From the NCBI GenBank assembly GCA_958296175.1, contig OY282448.1, forward strand, positions 558,001 to 622,000: a DNA stretch of 64,000 nucleotides, given 5' to 3'. Each line of letters begins with the position of its first letter. Position 1 is the first letter of the stretch. The notes below the pieces were generated by a model that was not told the DNA's origin, ran no database searches, and saw only the letters and a list, made by a program, of their open reading frames with translations. The translations under genes and the position numbers were made by a program. This document shows positions 1-7,802 of the stretch, one piece after another. Source of the stretch: an uncultured Chloroflexota bacterium. GTDB lineage: Bacteria > Chloroflexota > UBA11872.

Positions 1-612
1 AGCGCCGGGCTGCGCTTTCTGGCCGTGCCGCACGAACGCTGCGTGAGCGACTCGAAAGAAGAAGCCGCCGCAATCGCCGCCAGCCTCCAACCGCTCTTCG
101 ACACGGACGCGGACGCGGCCTGGACCAACGCCAAGGGCCAGACCCAGCGGATCGAACGCGGCGACGTGCTGATCATCACGCCCTACAACCGCCAGATCCG
201 CACCCTGAAGGACGAGCCGGCGCTGCGCGGCCTCCGCATCGGCACGGTGGACAAGTTCCAGGGACAGGAAGCGCCCATCTCCATCTACTCCATGGCCACC
301 AGCTCCAGCGAAGACGCCCCGCGCGGCATGGAGTTCCTTTACAGCCTCAACCGCCTCAACGTGGCCACCAGCCGCGCCCAATGTCTGGCGCTCGTCGCCG
401 CCAGCCCCGGCCTGCTCCACGTCCGCTGCCAAAACCCCACCCAAATGCGCCTGGCCAACGCCCTGGCCCGCCTGGTCGAACTGGCGAACGCCTGCCCGCC
501 GGCGGCGCCGCGCGCCGAACGCCGTTCACGGGACGGCTCGTCCGCGCCGAGCCGCGGGATCCTCGTTCCGGAAGGAGACCGACCGCCTCGTGGCACACTG
601 GCCGTGTCGTGA
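1..612 (+). CDS. C-terminal part of a superfamily 1 (UPF1/DNA2-like) helicase, possibly a TM0106-type nuclease-helicase
   Basis: The reading frame is open from base 1, so the gene starts before the window. About 203 C-terminal residues are visible. They carry late SF1 helicase motifs: LIITPYNRQ (motif IV area), TVDKFQGQE (motif V) and NRLNVATSRAQ (motif VI), the last holding the arginine finger. This is the C-terminal RecA-like domain of the AAA_12/UPF1-like group. These enzymes unwind DNA or RNA with ATP. In many bacteria this domain is fused to an N-terminal RecB-like nuclease (TM0106 family), which would lie outside the window. The last ~40 residues are Pro/Arg rich and look like an unstructured tail. 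The helicase class is clear; the full architecture cannot be seen. Confidence 0.85.
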   Translation, partial: SAGLRFLAVPHERCVSDSKEEAAAIAASLQPLFDTDADAAWTNAKGQTQRIERGDVLIITPYNRQIRTLKDEPALRGLRIGTVDKFQGQEAPISIYSMATSSSEDAPRGMEFLYSLNRLNVATSRAQCLALVAASPGLLHVRCQNPTQMRLANALARLVELANACPPAAPRAERRSRDGSSAPSRGILVPEGDRPPRGTLAVS

Positions 613-632
613 ACCTGGGGAGTGGGCTGCGT

Positions 633-1973
633 ATGTCTGATGGAAGCGGCCTGAAAGACCGCATCGCGGCCAGCGTGGAGGCGCGGCGGGAAGAGATCAT
701 CCAGGTTGGCGAGACGATCATGCGCAACCCGGAGCTGGGGTTCAAAGAGTTCGAGACCTCGGCGTTGGTGCAGCAGACGTTCGACGAGCTGGAGCTGGAC
801 TACCGCGCGGGGCTGGCGCGCACGGGGGTGAAGGCGCGGCTGGACACGGGGCGGCCGGGGCCGACGCTGGCGTTGATTGGCGAGCTGGACGCGCTGACGG
901 TGGTCGGGCATCCGCACGAAAACCCCGACACGCACGCCGCCCACGCCTGCGGCCACAATGCCCAAATCGCCGGGCTGATGGGCGCGGCGGCGGCGCTGAG
1001 CGACCCGGCGGTGCTGCGCGACCTTTGCGGCGCCATCGTGCTCTTTGCCGTGCCGGCCGAGGAATACGTCGAAGTCGAATACCGCCACGGCCTGGTCCAG
1101 GCCGGCGAACTGGAGTTCCTGGGCGGCAAGCCCGAACTGATCGCCCGCGGCGAGTTCGACGACGTCGACCTGGCCATGATGATCCATACCCACTCGCAGC
1201 CAGACGAGAACGGCATGGCGGCCGTGACGGCCTCCAACAACGGCTGCGTCGTCAAGCAGATTCGCTACCTGGGCCGCGCCGCCCACGCCGGCGGCGCGCC
1301 CCACCGCGGGATCAACGCCTTGTACGCCGCCCACCTGGGCCTGGCCGCGATCAACGCGCTGCGCGAGACCTTCCGCGACGAGGACGCCATTCGCGTGCAC
1401 CCCATCGTCACCCACGGCGGCGATCTGGTGAACGTCATCCCGGCGGAGGTCAGGCTGGAAACCTACGTGCGCGGCGCCGCCACCGAAGCCATCGACGCCG
1501 CGGCCGCAACCGTGGACCGCGCGCTCAAGGCCGGCGCGCTGGCGCTGGGCGCCGAGGTGGAAATCGTCACGCTGCCCGGCTACCTGCCCCTGCGCAACGA
1601 CCCCAACATGGCCGAGCTGTTCATGGCCAACCAACGCACCGTCCACGGCGGCGCGCAAGTGCGGCGGCTGGGGCACCGCACCGGCTCCACGGACATGGGC
1701 GACGTGTCGCACGTCATGCCCGCGCTGCATCCCTCCATGGCCGGCGCCTCGGGCAACGGCCACGCCGTGGACTGGGCAATCGCGGACCCCCAGATGGCCT
1801 ACCTGGAACCGGCCAAAGCGCTGGCATGGATGGCGGCGGACCTGCTGAGCGGCGGCGCCAGCGCCGCGCGCCGCGTGCTGGACGACTTCGAACCGCGCAT
1901 GAGCAAGGACGATTACCTGGCCTACCAACGCGGCCTGTTCCGCACCGAACGCTGGAACGGCGCCGCCGCCTGA
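633..1973 (+). CDS. M20 family amidohydrolase / metallopeptidase
   Basis: A 446-residue zinc-dependent amidohydrolase of the M20D (aminoacylase-1/AbgB-like) group, which cleaves amide bonds of N-acyl amino acids or small dipeptides in the cytoplasm. Visible landmarks: GELDAL near residue 83, the metal-binding HACGHN at 104-109, the EE pair at about 143-144, MMIHTH near 182, and the C-terminal TGSTDMGDVSHVMP segment with a metal-binding acidic and His site. The dimerisation lid lies between about 190 and 310. I chose the ATG at 633 because homology begins just after it and a GGGGAGTGGG purine run precedes it; the frame is open further upstream but that part overlaps the helicase. Substrate is not predictable from sequence alone. 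Confidence 0.9.
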   Translation: MSDGSGLKDRIAASVEARREEIIQVGETIMRNPELGFKEFETSALVQQTFDELELDYRAGLARTGVKARLDTGRPGPTLALIGELDALTVVGHPHENPDTHAAHACGHNAQIAGLMGAAAALSDPAVLRDLCGAIVLFAVPAEEYVEVEYRHGLVQAGELEFLGGKPELIARGEFDDVDLAMMIHTHSQPDENGMAAVTASNNGCVVKQIRYLGRAAHAGGAPHRGINALYAAHLGLAAINALRETFRDEDAIRVHPIVTHGGDLVNVIPAEVRLETYVRGAATEAIDAAAATVDRALKAGALALGAEVEIVTLPGYLPLRNDPNMAELFMANQRTVHGGAQVRRLGHRTGSTDMGDVSHVMPALHPSMAGASGNGHAVDWAIADPQMAYLEPAKALAWMAADLLSGGASAARRVLDDFEPRMSKDDYLAYQRGLFRTERWNGAAA

Positions 1974-2041
1974 CCCGCGCCCGCATCGTTCGCCGCCCGC
2001 CCCCGTCCCCGTCCCCGCCGCGTCGGGCGCCCCGCGGGCGC

Positions 2042-2047
2042 TACAAT
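2042..2047 (+). promoter_or_regulatory. candidate -10 element TACAAT
   Basis: TACAAT stands alone in a very GC-rich stretch between the amidohydrolase stop and the cyclophilin start. A CTGGAGG ribosome binding site follows at 2064-2070 and a GTG at 2079. No convincing -35 hexamer is seen 17 bases upstream. Confidence 0.45.
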
Positions 2048-2078
2048 GCGCCGCAACTTTTCCCTGGAGGCGCGGCAC

Positions 2079-2711
2079 GTGCGCCGGCTTGTGTTGCTCG
2101 GGCTGCTGGCCGTGGTGCTGGCCGCCTGCGGGGAAGCCAGCGCCCCCGCCCCCCAGACCCCCGCCGCGGAAGGTTCCTCTGTGAAGCAGTACGACGCGCA
2201 TCCCGGCACCGTCATCGCGGCCGGCACGTCCTACACCGCCATCGTCACCACCAACCTGGGCGACCTGTCCTTCGAGCTGCTGGCGGACGAAGCGCCCCTG
2301 GCCGTGAACAGCTTCGTGTTCCTGGCGCGGGAGGGCTTTTTCGACGGCGTCGTCTTCCACCGCATCATCCCCGGCTTCATGGCCCAGGCCGGCGACCCCA
2401 CCGGCAGCGGCACCGGCGGCCCCGGCTACCGCTTCGACGTCGAGACGCCCCAGCGCCCCTACGTGCGCGGCTCGCTGGCCATGGCCAACGCCGGGCCGGG
2501 CACCAACGGGTCGCAGTTCTTCATCGTGTTCGACGACCTGACGGCGCAGGGGCGGCTCAGCCCGGACTACTCGCTGTTCGGCCAGATGCGCGAGGGCGAG
2601 GACGCGCTGGCGGCGCTGGAAGCGGTGCCCGTCGGCGCGCGCCCCAGCGGCGAGCGCTCCATGCCGCTGGAAGACGTGCGGATCACGACGGTCGAAATCA
2701 TCGAGCGTTAG
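2079..2711 (+). CDS. lipoprotein cyclophilin-type peptidyl-prolyl cis-trans isomerase
   Basis: A 210-residue secreted cyclophilin. Residues 1-17 are a lipoprotein signal (Arg-Arg, a Leu/Val-rich core, then lipobox LAAC with Cys17 as the lipidation site). A Pro/Ala-rich linker leads to a cyclophilin domain at about 55-210, with FHRIIPGF (catalytic Arg95), QAGD, GTNGSQFFI and the substrate-pocket residues of the family. It should isomerise prolyl bonds in proteins outside the membrane. I prefer the GTG at 2079 over the ATG at 2046: the ATG overlaps the candidate -10, while the GTG has CTGGAGG 8 bases upstream and gives a compact signal peptide. lspA, the lipoprotein signal peptidase, lies two genes downstream. 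Confidence 0.9.
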   Translation: MRRLVLLGLLAVVLAACGEASAPAPQTPAAEGSSVKQYDAHPGTVIAAGTSYTAIVTTNLGDLSFELLADEAPLAVNSFVFLAREGFFDGVVFHRIIPGFMAQAGDPTGSGTGGPGYRFDVETPQRPYVRGSLAMANAGPGTNGSQFFIVFDDLTAQGRLSPDYSLFGQMREGEDALAALEAVPVGARPSGERSMPLEDVRITTVEIIER

Positions 2712-2714
2712 CCG

Positions 2715-3659
2715 GTGGCCGGCCGCGCCGGACGACCTGTGCGCCTGGCGGTCGATCCCTCGTTCAGTCTCTGGACCGCGGCGCTCTCCCACGGCTGGCA
2801 CGGCTTGGCGCCCTTCGGCTGGGACGCCGCCGCCGAAACGTTGACGCGGGTGGAGCGGCTGTCTTCCGGCGCCGTCCACGTCACGCGTCTGCGCCAAGCG
2901 CCGGACGCTTCGGACGGGCGGCGCGCGCTTGTGCTGGAGGTTCGGCCCCAGCCGTCGGCAGACGACCTGCGCGAATTGCAGCGGCGGGCGCGGCTGATGC
3001 TGCGGCTGGATGACGACCTGACGGACTTCCACGACCGCTGCCGCCGCTCGCCCGCGCTGCGGCCCATCGCCCAACTGGGCGCCGGCCGCCTGCTCCGCAG
3101 CCCCGACCTCTGGGAAGACGTGGTCAAAGGCATCTGCACGACCAACGTCACCTGGCAGCGCACGCGGCAGATGGCGGCGGCGCTCACGCGCCTGAGCCCC
3201 GCGCCGGCGGACGGGGTGGACCAGCGGCCGTTTCCCACGCCGCGCGAGGTTCTGGAAGCCGGCGCCGCCTATCTGACCCAGGAAGTGCGCGCCGGCTATC
3301 GGGCGCGCTCGATTCTGGCGCTGGCCGAGGGCGCGGCCAGCGGGTCGATCGACTTCCACGCGCTGGCCGAGGCCGGGCGCCCGGCCTCGGAACGGCTGGC
3401 GGCGCTGGAGGCGCTGCCCGGCATCGGCCCGGTCACCGCGCGCTACCTGGGCATGCTGCTGGGGACCTACGACGAGCTGTCCATCGACAGCGCCACGCGC
3501 GGGTTTGCCGTGCGCACCTTCGGCGCGGCGGCGGCGGACCCCGCGGTGGCGGCGCGCCGCTACCGCAGCTTCGGCCGCTGGCGCGCGCTGGCCTTCTGGT
3601 GCCACTACTGGCTGGGCTGGGAGCGCGTGCGCGAACGCATGGCGGCGGCGCGCGCGTGA
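2715..3659 (+). CDS. HhH-GPD family DNA glycosylase (3-methyladenine/8-oxoguanine type)
   Basis: A 314-residue base-excision repair glycosylase that removes damaged bases from DNA. The helix-hairpin-helix LPGIGPVTARYL sits at about residue 235. It is followed by the expected catalytic aspartate in the SIDSATR segment (about Asp258), the spacing typical of AlkA/OGG1-type enzymes. The N-terminal ~95 residues (FSLWTAALSHGWHGLAPF) resemble the beta-rich domain of AlkA-like proteins. No FeS cysteine cluster is present. The GTG start lies 3 bases after the cyclophilin stop, and the 3' end overlaps lspA by four bases (GTGA), so the three genes are probably co-transcribed. The damaged-base specificity is uncertain. 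Confidence 0.85.
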   Translation: MAGRAGRPVRLAVDPSFSLWTAALSHGWHGLAPFGWDAAAETLTRVERLSSGAVHVTRLRQAPDASDGRRALVLEVRPQPSADDLRELQRRARLMLRLDDDLTDFHDRCRRSPALRPIAQLGAGRLLRSPDLWEDVVKGICTTNVTWQRTRQMAAALTRLSPAPADGVDQRPFPTPREVLEAGAAYLTQEVRAGYRARSILALAEGAASGSIDFHALAEAGRPASERLAALEALPGIGPVTARYLGMLLGTYDELSIDSATRGFAVRTFGAAAADPAVAARRYRSFGRWRALAFWCHYWLGWERVRERMAAARA

Positions 3660-4318
3660 CCCCGCCCGAGCCGCCGGCGCGCCCATCCGCGTCCACCCCG
3701 CCGGGGACAGCGCCCCCGTCGGCGCGTGACCCCGCAGGCAACGCTCCCCCAGCGCCGCAGCCGCTGCCGCCTCCCGCGCCGCTGCAAGGGATCGGCCCCG
3801 CGCCGCCGCAGACGCCGCCCCCTCCACCTTCGCCGCCGCCGCGCGCACGGCGCTGGAACCTGCGCCGGCCCGGCTGGCGCGCCGCCACCTTCGCCCTGGC
3901 GGCGGCCGTGCTGGCGCTGGACCAGGCGGTCAAGGCGCTGGTAGACCGCGTGCTGCCGCCGGGCGGCGCGACGGTGGGCCCGCTCTTCGACTTCCGACGC
4001 ATCCACAATCCCGGCATCAACTTCGGGCTGCTGGCCGACCGCCCCGCGCTGGTGCTCTGGGCCACCACGGCGGTCGGGGTCGTCTTCGTCGGCTACGTCC
4101 TGCTGCGCCCCCCCGACCGGTACTGGACACTCGCCGGCCTGGCCCTGCTGCTGGGCGGCGGGTTCGGCAACGTCATCGACCGCTTCCGCCAGGGCGCCGT
4201 GTTCGACTACCTGAACATCACGCCCTTCGTGGGCTATCTGAACCTGGCCGACCTGGCCATCGGCGCCGGCGTGCTCGCGCTCGTTCTGGAAACCTGGCGC
4301 CGCCGCCAACCCGCCTGA
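3656..4318 (+). CDS. lspA: signal peptidase II (lipoprotein signal peptidase)
   Basis: A 220-residue inner-membrane aspartic peptidase that removes signal peptides from diacylglyceryl-modified prolipoproteins. The core has four hydrophobic segments, NPGINFGLL, GNVIDRFRQGAVFDY with the first catalytic Asp (about 175) and YLNLADLAIG with the second (about 199). All LspA signature elements are present. Unusual: about 70 residues precede the first membrane helix, and half of them are proline (runs such as TPPPPPSPPP). The only start codon in this frame before helix 1 is the GTG at 3656, which overlaps the stop of the glycosylase gene (GTGA). The extension therefore seems to be translated unless a non-standard start is used. 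Confidence 0.9.
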   Translation: MTPPEPPARPSASTPPGTAPPSARDPAGNAPPAPQPLPPPAPLQGIGPAPPQTPPPPPSPPPRARRWNLRRPGWRAATFALAAAVLALDQAVKALVDRVLPPGGATVGPLFDFRRIHNPGINFGLLADRPALVLWATTAVGVVFVGYVLLRPPDRYWTLAGLALLLGGGFGNVIDRFRQGAVFDYLNITPFVGYLNLADLAIGAGVLALVLETWRRRQPA

Positions 4319-4339
4319 CCCCGCCGCTGGTTCCTCCTC

Positions 4340-4446
4340 TCCCCGCGGGTCTTCTCTCTTCCCTCACGCGGTGGGACGAGAGTTCCGCACGTCGATGCGC
4401 GGAGCCAGCGCGCGGCTCTTCCCCCCACGCGGTGGGACGAGGGGGA
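4340..4446. repeat. paired intergenic repeats with ACGCGGTGGGACGAG cores
   Basis: Two copies of CACGCGGTGGGACGAG end near 4380 and 4441, separated by about 45 bases that contain GTTCCGCAC. The outer parts are CTCTCCCC / GGGGGAGAG. The same layout (GGCGGGGTGGGACGA...GTTCCGCA...GGCGGGGTGG) recurs at 23650-23724. This fills most of the gap between lspA and the next gene. Confidence 0.6.
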
Positions 4447-4527
4447 GAGAAGAACGTGGGACGCTGCGGTGCACGGCCGTTCCACCTGCCAGCGCCAATC
4501 CACAATCCACAATTCCCCGCCCCTCAG

Positions 4528-4558
4528 TTGACATGCGCGGGCGCGGCGGCACGATAGG
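4528..4558 (+). promoter_or_regulatory. candidate promoter: TTGACA (4528) and GATAGG (4553)
   Basis: A perfect -35 TTGACA at 4528-4533 is followed by an A/T-containing CGATAGG at 4552-4558, with a 17-19 base spacer depending on the hexamer chosen. The ATG of the downstream gene is at 4564, so the leader would be very short, with AGGGG just ahead of the start. Confidence 0.5.
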
Positions 4559-4563
4559 GGCTT

Positions 4564-5424
4564 ATGAGCGTTCGGCTGGCCTCGCTGACGATTTCGTACG
4601 CGCGCGACGGGGCGCCGCGCGGGCGGGCTTATGCAGGCATCGCCCGCGCCGGGTTCACGCACGTGGGGCTGTACGACCAGCATCCCGAAGGCCCGCTCTG
4701 GCCGCGCGGCGCCAGCGAGGCGCAGGCGCGCGCGGCAGTGCAGCCGGCGCTGGACGCGGGGCTGCAAATCGATCACAAGTCGCACGGCGGCGTGACCTCC
4801 GCGCCGGGCGAGCCGGCGCGCTTCCTCGAAGCCATCGCGCTGGCCGCCGCCGCCGAGGTGCCCGCCCTGGTCTGCTGGGGACCCTACGAGTACGGCCCCG
4901 ACGGGTTCCCCCACGCGCCCAAGACCGGCCCAGCCTGGCAGGCGGAGGTGGACGGGTTCTACGCCGCCTTCGAGGCCGGCGTGCGCGCGGCCGAGGAGGC
5001 GGGCGTGCTCCTGCTCCCCAAGCCGCACACCGGCGTTGGCAAGCACGGGCGCGCCCTGCGCCAGCTGCTCCGCCGCTTTCAATCGCCGGCCGTGGGCGTG
5101 TGCTACGACACCGGCAACGTGCACTACTACGAAGGCCTGAACCCCGCCGTCGACGTTGCCGCAGTGGCCGGGCTGTGCCGCCAGCTCATCATGAAAGACC
5201 ACGTAGGGCCGCGCGCCGCGCCCGTGTTTCGCACGCCGGGCGACGGCGACATCGACCACCAGGCCGTGCTGACCACCCTGGCCGCCGCCGGGTTCGACGG
5301 CTCGCTGGTCAACGAACGCGTGGACGTGACGGGCGCCCAGAACATCGACCGCGAAATGGCCCGCGCCCGCCGGCACATGCAGGCCCTCGCCCAGGCAGCC
5401 TTCGGGAGCCCGCCGCATGCCTGA
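4564..5424 (+). CDS. sugar phosphate isomerase/epimerase (xylose-isomerase-like TIM barrel)
   Basis: A 286-residue protein of the AP-endonuclease-2/xylose-isomerase-like barrel family. These are metal-dependent enzymes that interconvert keto/aldo sugars or epimerise sugar derivatives. Barrel strands with typical ends are seen: FTHVGLYDQH, LQIDHKSHGG, PALVCWGPYEYG, VLLLPKPHTG, VGVCYDTGNVHYYEG (DTGN strand 6, a metal-ligand region), IMKDHVG and the final SLVNERVDV with the conserved C-terminal acidic residue. It overlaps the next gene (Gfo/Idh oxidoreductase) by 8 bases, the usual partnership in inositol and rare-sugar catabolism. The specific substrate cannot be read from the sequence. Confidence 0.85.
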   Translation: MSVRLASLTISYARDGAPRGRAYAGIARAGFTHVGLYDQHPEGPLWPRGASEAQARAAVQPALDAGLQIDHKSHGGVTSAPGEPARFLEAIALAAAAEVPALVCWGPYEYGPDGFPHAPKTGPAWQAEVDGFYAAFEAGVRAAEEAGVLLLPKPHTGVGKHGRALRQLLRRFQSPAVGVCYDTGNVHYYEGLNPAVDVAAVAGLCRQLIMKDHVGPRAAPVFRTPGDGDIDHQAVLTTLAAAGFDGSLVNERVDVTGAQNIDREMARARRHMQALAQAAFGSPPHA

Positions 5425-6553
5425 CCCGCTGGGCGTGGGCGTGCTGGGGTACGGCTTTATGGCGGCGGCGCATCTGGCGGGGCTGCGGGCCGTTGCGGGG
5501 GCGCGCGTGGTTGCCATTGCGGGGCCGAACCGAGTCCGCGCCTCCCAGGTTGCCGCCGCGCACGACGTGCCGGCGGTCTACGCCAGCGCGGACGAACTGG
5601 CGGCGGACCCTGCCGTGGACGCCGTGGTGGTCGCTTCGCCGGACGACCAGCACTATCCCCAGACCATGACAGCCATCGCGGCGGGCGCGCACGTGTTCGT
5701 GGAAAAGCCCGTGGCGCGCACGGCGGCGCAGGCGCGCCAGATGCACGCGGCGGCCGTGCAAGCCGGCCTGCGCACGGGGGTCGGGTTCACGCTGCGCTGG
5801 AACCCGCTGGTGGAACGCATCCACGCCATGGTGCAAGCCGGCGAGCTGGGGCGCGTGGTGAGCGTGCACGCCCAGCGGTTCAACAAACGGCTGCTAGGCC
5901 AGGCCCCGCCCACCATGGAATGGCGCTACGACCCCGCCCGCTGCGGCAGCGGCGCCCTGGGCGACCTGGGCAGCCACATGATCGACCTCGCCCAGCATCT
6001 GGCCGGGCCGATAACCGAGGTTGCGGCCGATCTGGCCGCCGTGCGGACGCACGCGCGCGACCCGGCCAGCGGCGCCGAGGTTCCGCTGACGCTGGACGAC
6101 GACGCGGTGCTGAGCGTGCGCTTTGCCAGCGGCGCGCACGGCACGATTTCGTCCAGCCGCGTGGGCATGGTGGATTCGCACCTGCCGTTGGGCCGCAGCA
6201 GCTTTCTGATCAACGGCACCCGCGCCGGCGTGCTGACCGACGGCGTGCTCCACGCCTCCATCCACCAGCTCGGCCGCGACCCTCGCCCGCTGGACCCGGG
6301 CCTGCCCCTGGACGACGCCGATCACGCCGGCATCCTGGCCTTCTTTGGCGAGCGCATGATGCGCGGCTTCGTGGAGGCCGTCCGCAGCGGCCGCGACGTG
6401 CCGCCCACGCTGGCCGACGGGCTGCGCGCGCAGGAAGTCGTGGACGCCGCGCTGACGGCCGCCCGCGAGCGCCGCTGGGTGGAAGTTCCCGCCGCGCACG
6501 AGACCTTTGCAACACCCGGCCTTCCGGCCAACGCCGGAACCCAGGAGGCCTGA
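5417..6553 (+). CDS. Gfo/Idh/MocA family NAD(P)-dependent oxidoreductase
   Basis: A 378-residue two-domain oxidoreductase acting on sugars or cyclitols. An N-terminal Rossmann fold (GVGVLGYGFMAAAHLAGLR), the family motif EKPVA near residue 96 (its Lys is catalytic or cofactor-binding) and a C-terminal alpha/beta domain (GDLGSHMIDLAQHL with the substrate-binding Asp/His area) are clear. The start overlaps the upstream epimerase by 8 bases, implying translational coupling. Together they would isomerise and oxidise the same sugar pool. Confidence 0.9.
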   Translation: MPDPLGVGVLGYGFMAAAHLAGLRAVAGARVVAIAGPNRVRASQVAAAHDVPAVYASADELAADPAVDAVVVASPDDQHYPQTMTAIAAGAHVFVEKPVARTAAQARQMHAAAVQAGLRTGVGFTLRWNPLVERIHAMVQAGELGRVVSVHAQRFNKRLLGQAPPTMEWRYDPARCGSGALGDLGSHMIDLAQHLAGPITEVAADLAAVRTHARDPASGAEVPLTLDDDAVLSVRFASGAHGTISSSRVGMVDSHLPLGRSSFLINGTRAGVLTDGVLHASIHQLGRDPRPLDPGLPLDDADHAGILAFFGERMMRGFVEAVRSGRDVPPTLADGLRAQEVVDAALTAARERRWVEVPAAHETFATPGLPANAGTQEA

Positions 6554-6623
6554 GGAATATCGTTGCAGGAACAGGTCCGTCGACACCGATCCCCTCCGCT
6601 AGAAGGTACGCCAAGGCCCCCGC

Positions 6624-7802
6624 ATGGCTGACCCCGGCGCGTTCCAGCAGCTGCGGGAGACGATCCCCGCGCTGCGCCACTTCCACTGCCTGAACTCGGG
6701 CGGCGTAGCCCCCACGCCGCAGCAGACGCTGGACGCGCAGCGGCGCTGGTTGGAGCGCGAGGCGCTGCAGACCAACGCGCACGCCGACCTGCGCGCGGAA
6801 TACCTGGCGGAGCTGTGCGCGCTGCGCGCCGACCTGGCGCGGCTGATCGGCGCGCACCCGGACGAAATCGCCCTGAACCGCGCCGTGTCCGAGGCGATAT
6901 CGTTCGTGGCCGGCGCCCTGGACTTGCAGCGCGGCGACCGCGTGATCCTCTCAGCCGAGGAACATCCCAGCGGCTACCTGCCCTGGATCACGCTGCGCGA
7001 GCGGCTGGGCGTCGAGGTCACGGCGCTGGACGTGTCGCGCGGCGGCGCCGCCTTTATGGCCGACCTGGAGCGGGCCGTGGACGCGCGCACCCGCGCCATC
7101 TGCCTCAGCCACGTCACCACCGAGCGCGGCATCGTGCTGCCGGTGGCCGACGTATGCGCGCTGGCCCGCGCCCGTGGGATCGTGACCGTGGTGGACGCCG
7201 CACAGTCGTTCGGCGCGCGCCCCACCAACGTGCAGCGGCTGGGCTGCGACGTCATGGCGTTCCCGGCCTTCAAGTGGAGCATGGGTCCGGCAGGCGTCGG
7301 CGCCATGTACGTGCGCCGCCAGGCCCAGGATCGCCTGCGGCCGCCCGGCAGCGGCGGCGGCGCGGCGGCCGTCTACGACTTTCCGCCCGGCCGCGCCCAG
7401 CTGCATCCCAACGCGCAGCGCTACGAGTACGGCGCACGGCCCTACGCGCTCTACGCCGCCTGGCGCGCCTCGCTGCAGCTGCTGGACGACCTGGGCCCGG
7501 CGGAGATTCAGGCGCGCAACGCGGCGCTGGCCGCGCAGGCGCGGCGCGCGTTCCACGGCGTCGCGGGGGCGCGGACGGCCACGCCGGACCAGGGGGACGC
7601 TCGGTCGGGCATTCTGACGGTTGGCTTGGACGGCGCGCCGGGCGCCGACCTGGCCGAGCACTGCCTGCGCGCGCACCGCATCATCTGCCGCCCCGCGCAC
7701 CGCGGCTCGGCCGTGCGCTTCTGCTTCCACGCCTTCAGCGGCGCGGACGACGTGCAAGCCGCCGCCGACGCGCTGGCGGCGTACCGCCCCGCGGGCGGCT
7801 AG
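6624..7802 (+). CDS. aminotransferase class V (cysteine desulfurase-like PLP enzyme)
   Basis: A 392-residue fold-type I PLP enzyme. TVVDAAQSFGA contains the Asp that contacts the PLP pyridine ring and AFPAFKWSMGPAGVG carries the Schiff-base lysine (Lys217). The C-terminal part (RPAHRGSAVRFCFHAF) is the usual small domain. The family includes cysteine desulfurases, isopenicillin-N epimerases and kynureninase-like enzymes. No obvious catalytic cysteine loop is seen, so an isopenicillin-N-epimerase-like or aminotransferase role seems more likely than sulfur transfer. It starts 70 bases after the Gfo/Idh gene. Its stop codon interlocks with that of the convergent RraA-like gene (CTAG). Confidence 0.85.
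   Translation: MADPGAFQQLRETIPALRHFHCLNSGGVAPTPQQTLDAQRRWLEREALQTNAHADLRAEYLAELCALRADLARLIGAHPDEIALNRAVSEAISFVAGALDLQRGDRVILSAEEHPSGYLPWITLRERLGVEVTALDVSRGGAAFMADLERAVDARTRAICLSHVTTERGIVLPVADVCALARARGIVTVVDAAQSFGARPTNVQRLGCDVMAFPAFKWSMGPAGVGAMYVRRQAQDRLRPPGSGGGAAAVYDFPPGRAQLHPNAQRYEYGARPYALYAAWRASLQLLDDLGPAEIQARNAALAAQARRAFHGVAGARTATPDQGDARSGILTVGLDGAPGADLAEHCLRAHRIICRPAHRGSAVRFCFHAFSGADDVQAAADALAAYRPAGG

Noticed and set aside
5..632. Treating the frame open at 381 as the amidohydrolase start
   Set aside because: The first 84 residues would overlap the helicase gene and are Arg/Pro-rich without homology; the ATG at 633 has a ribosome site.
339..3848. Very long minus-strand open frame opposite the amidohydrolase, cyclophilin and glycosylase genes
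   Set aside because: It is Arg/Ala/Gly-rich antisense of well-supported genes in a GC-rich genome; no family motif and no start signal.
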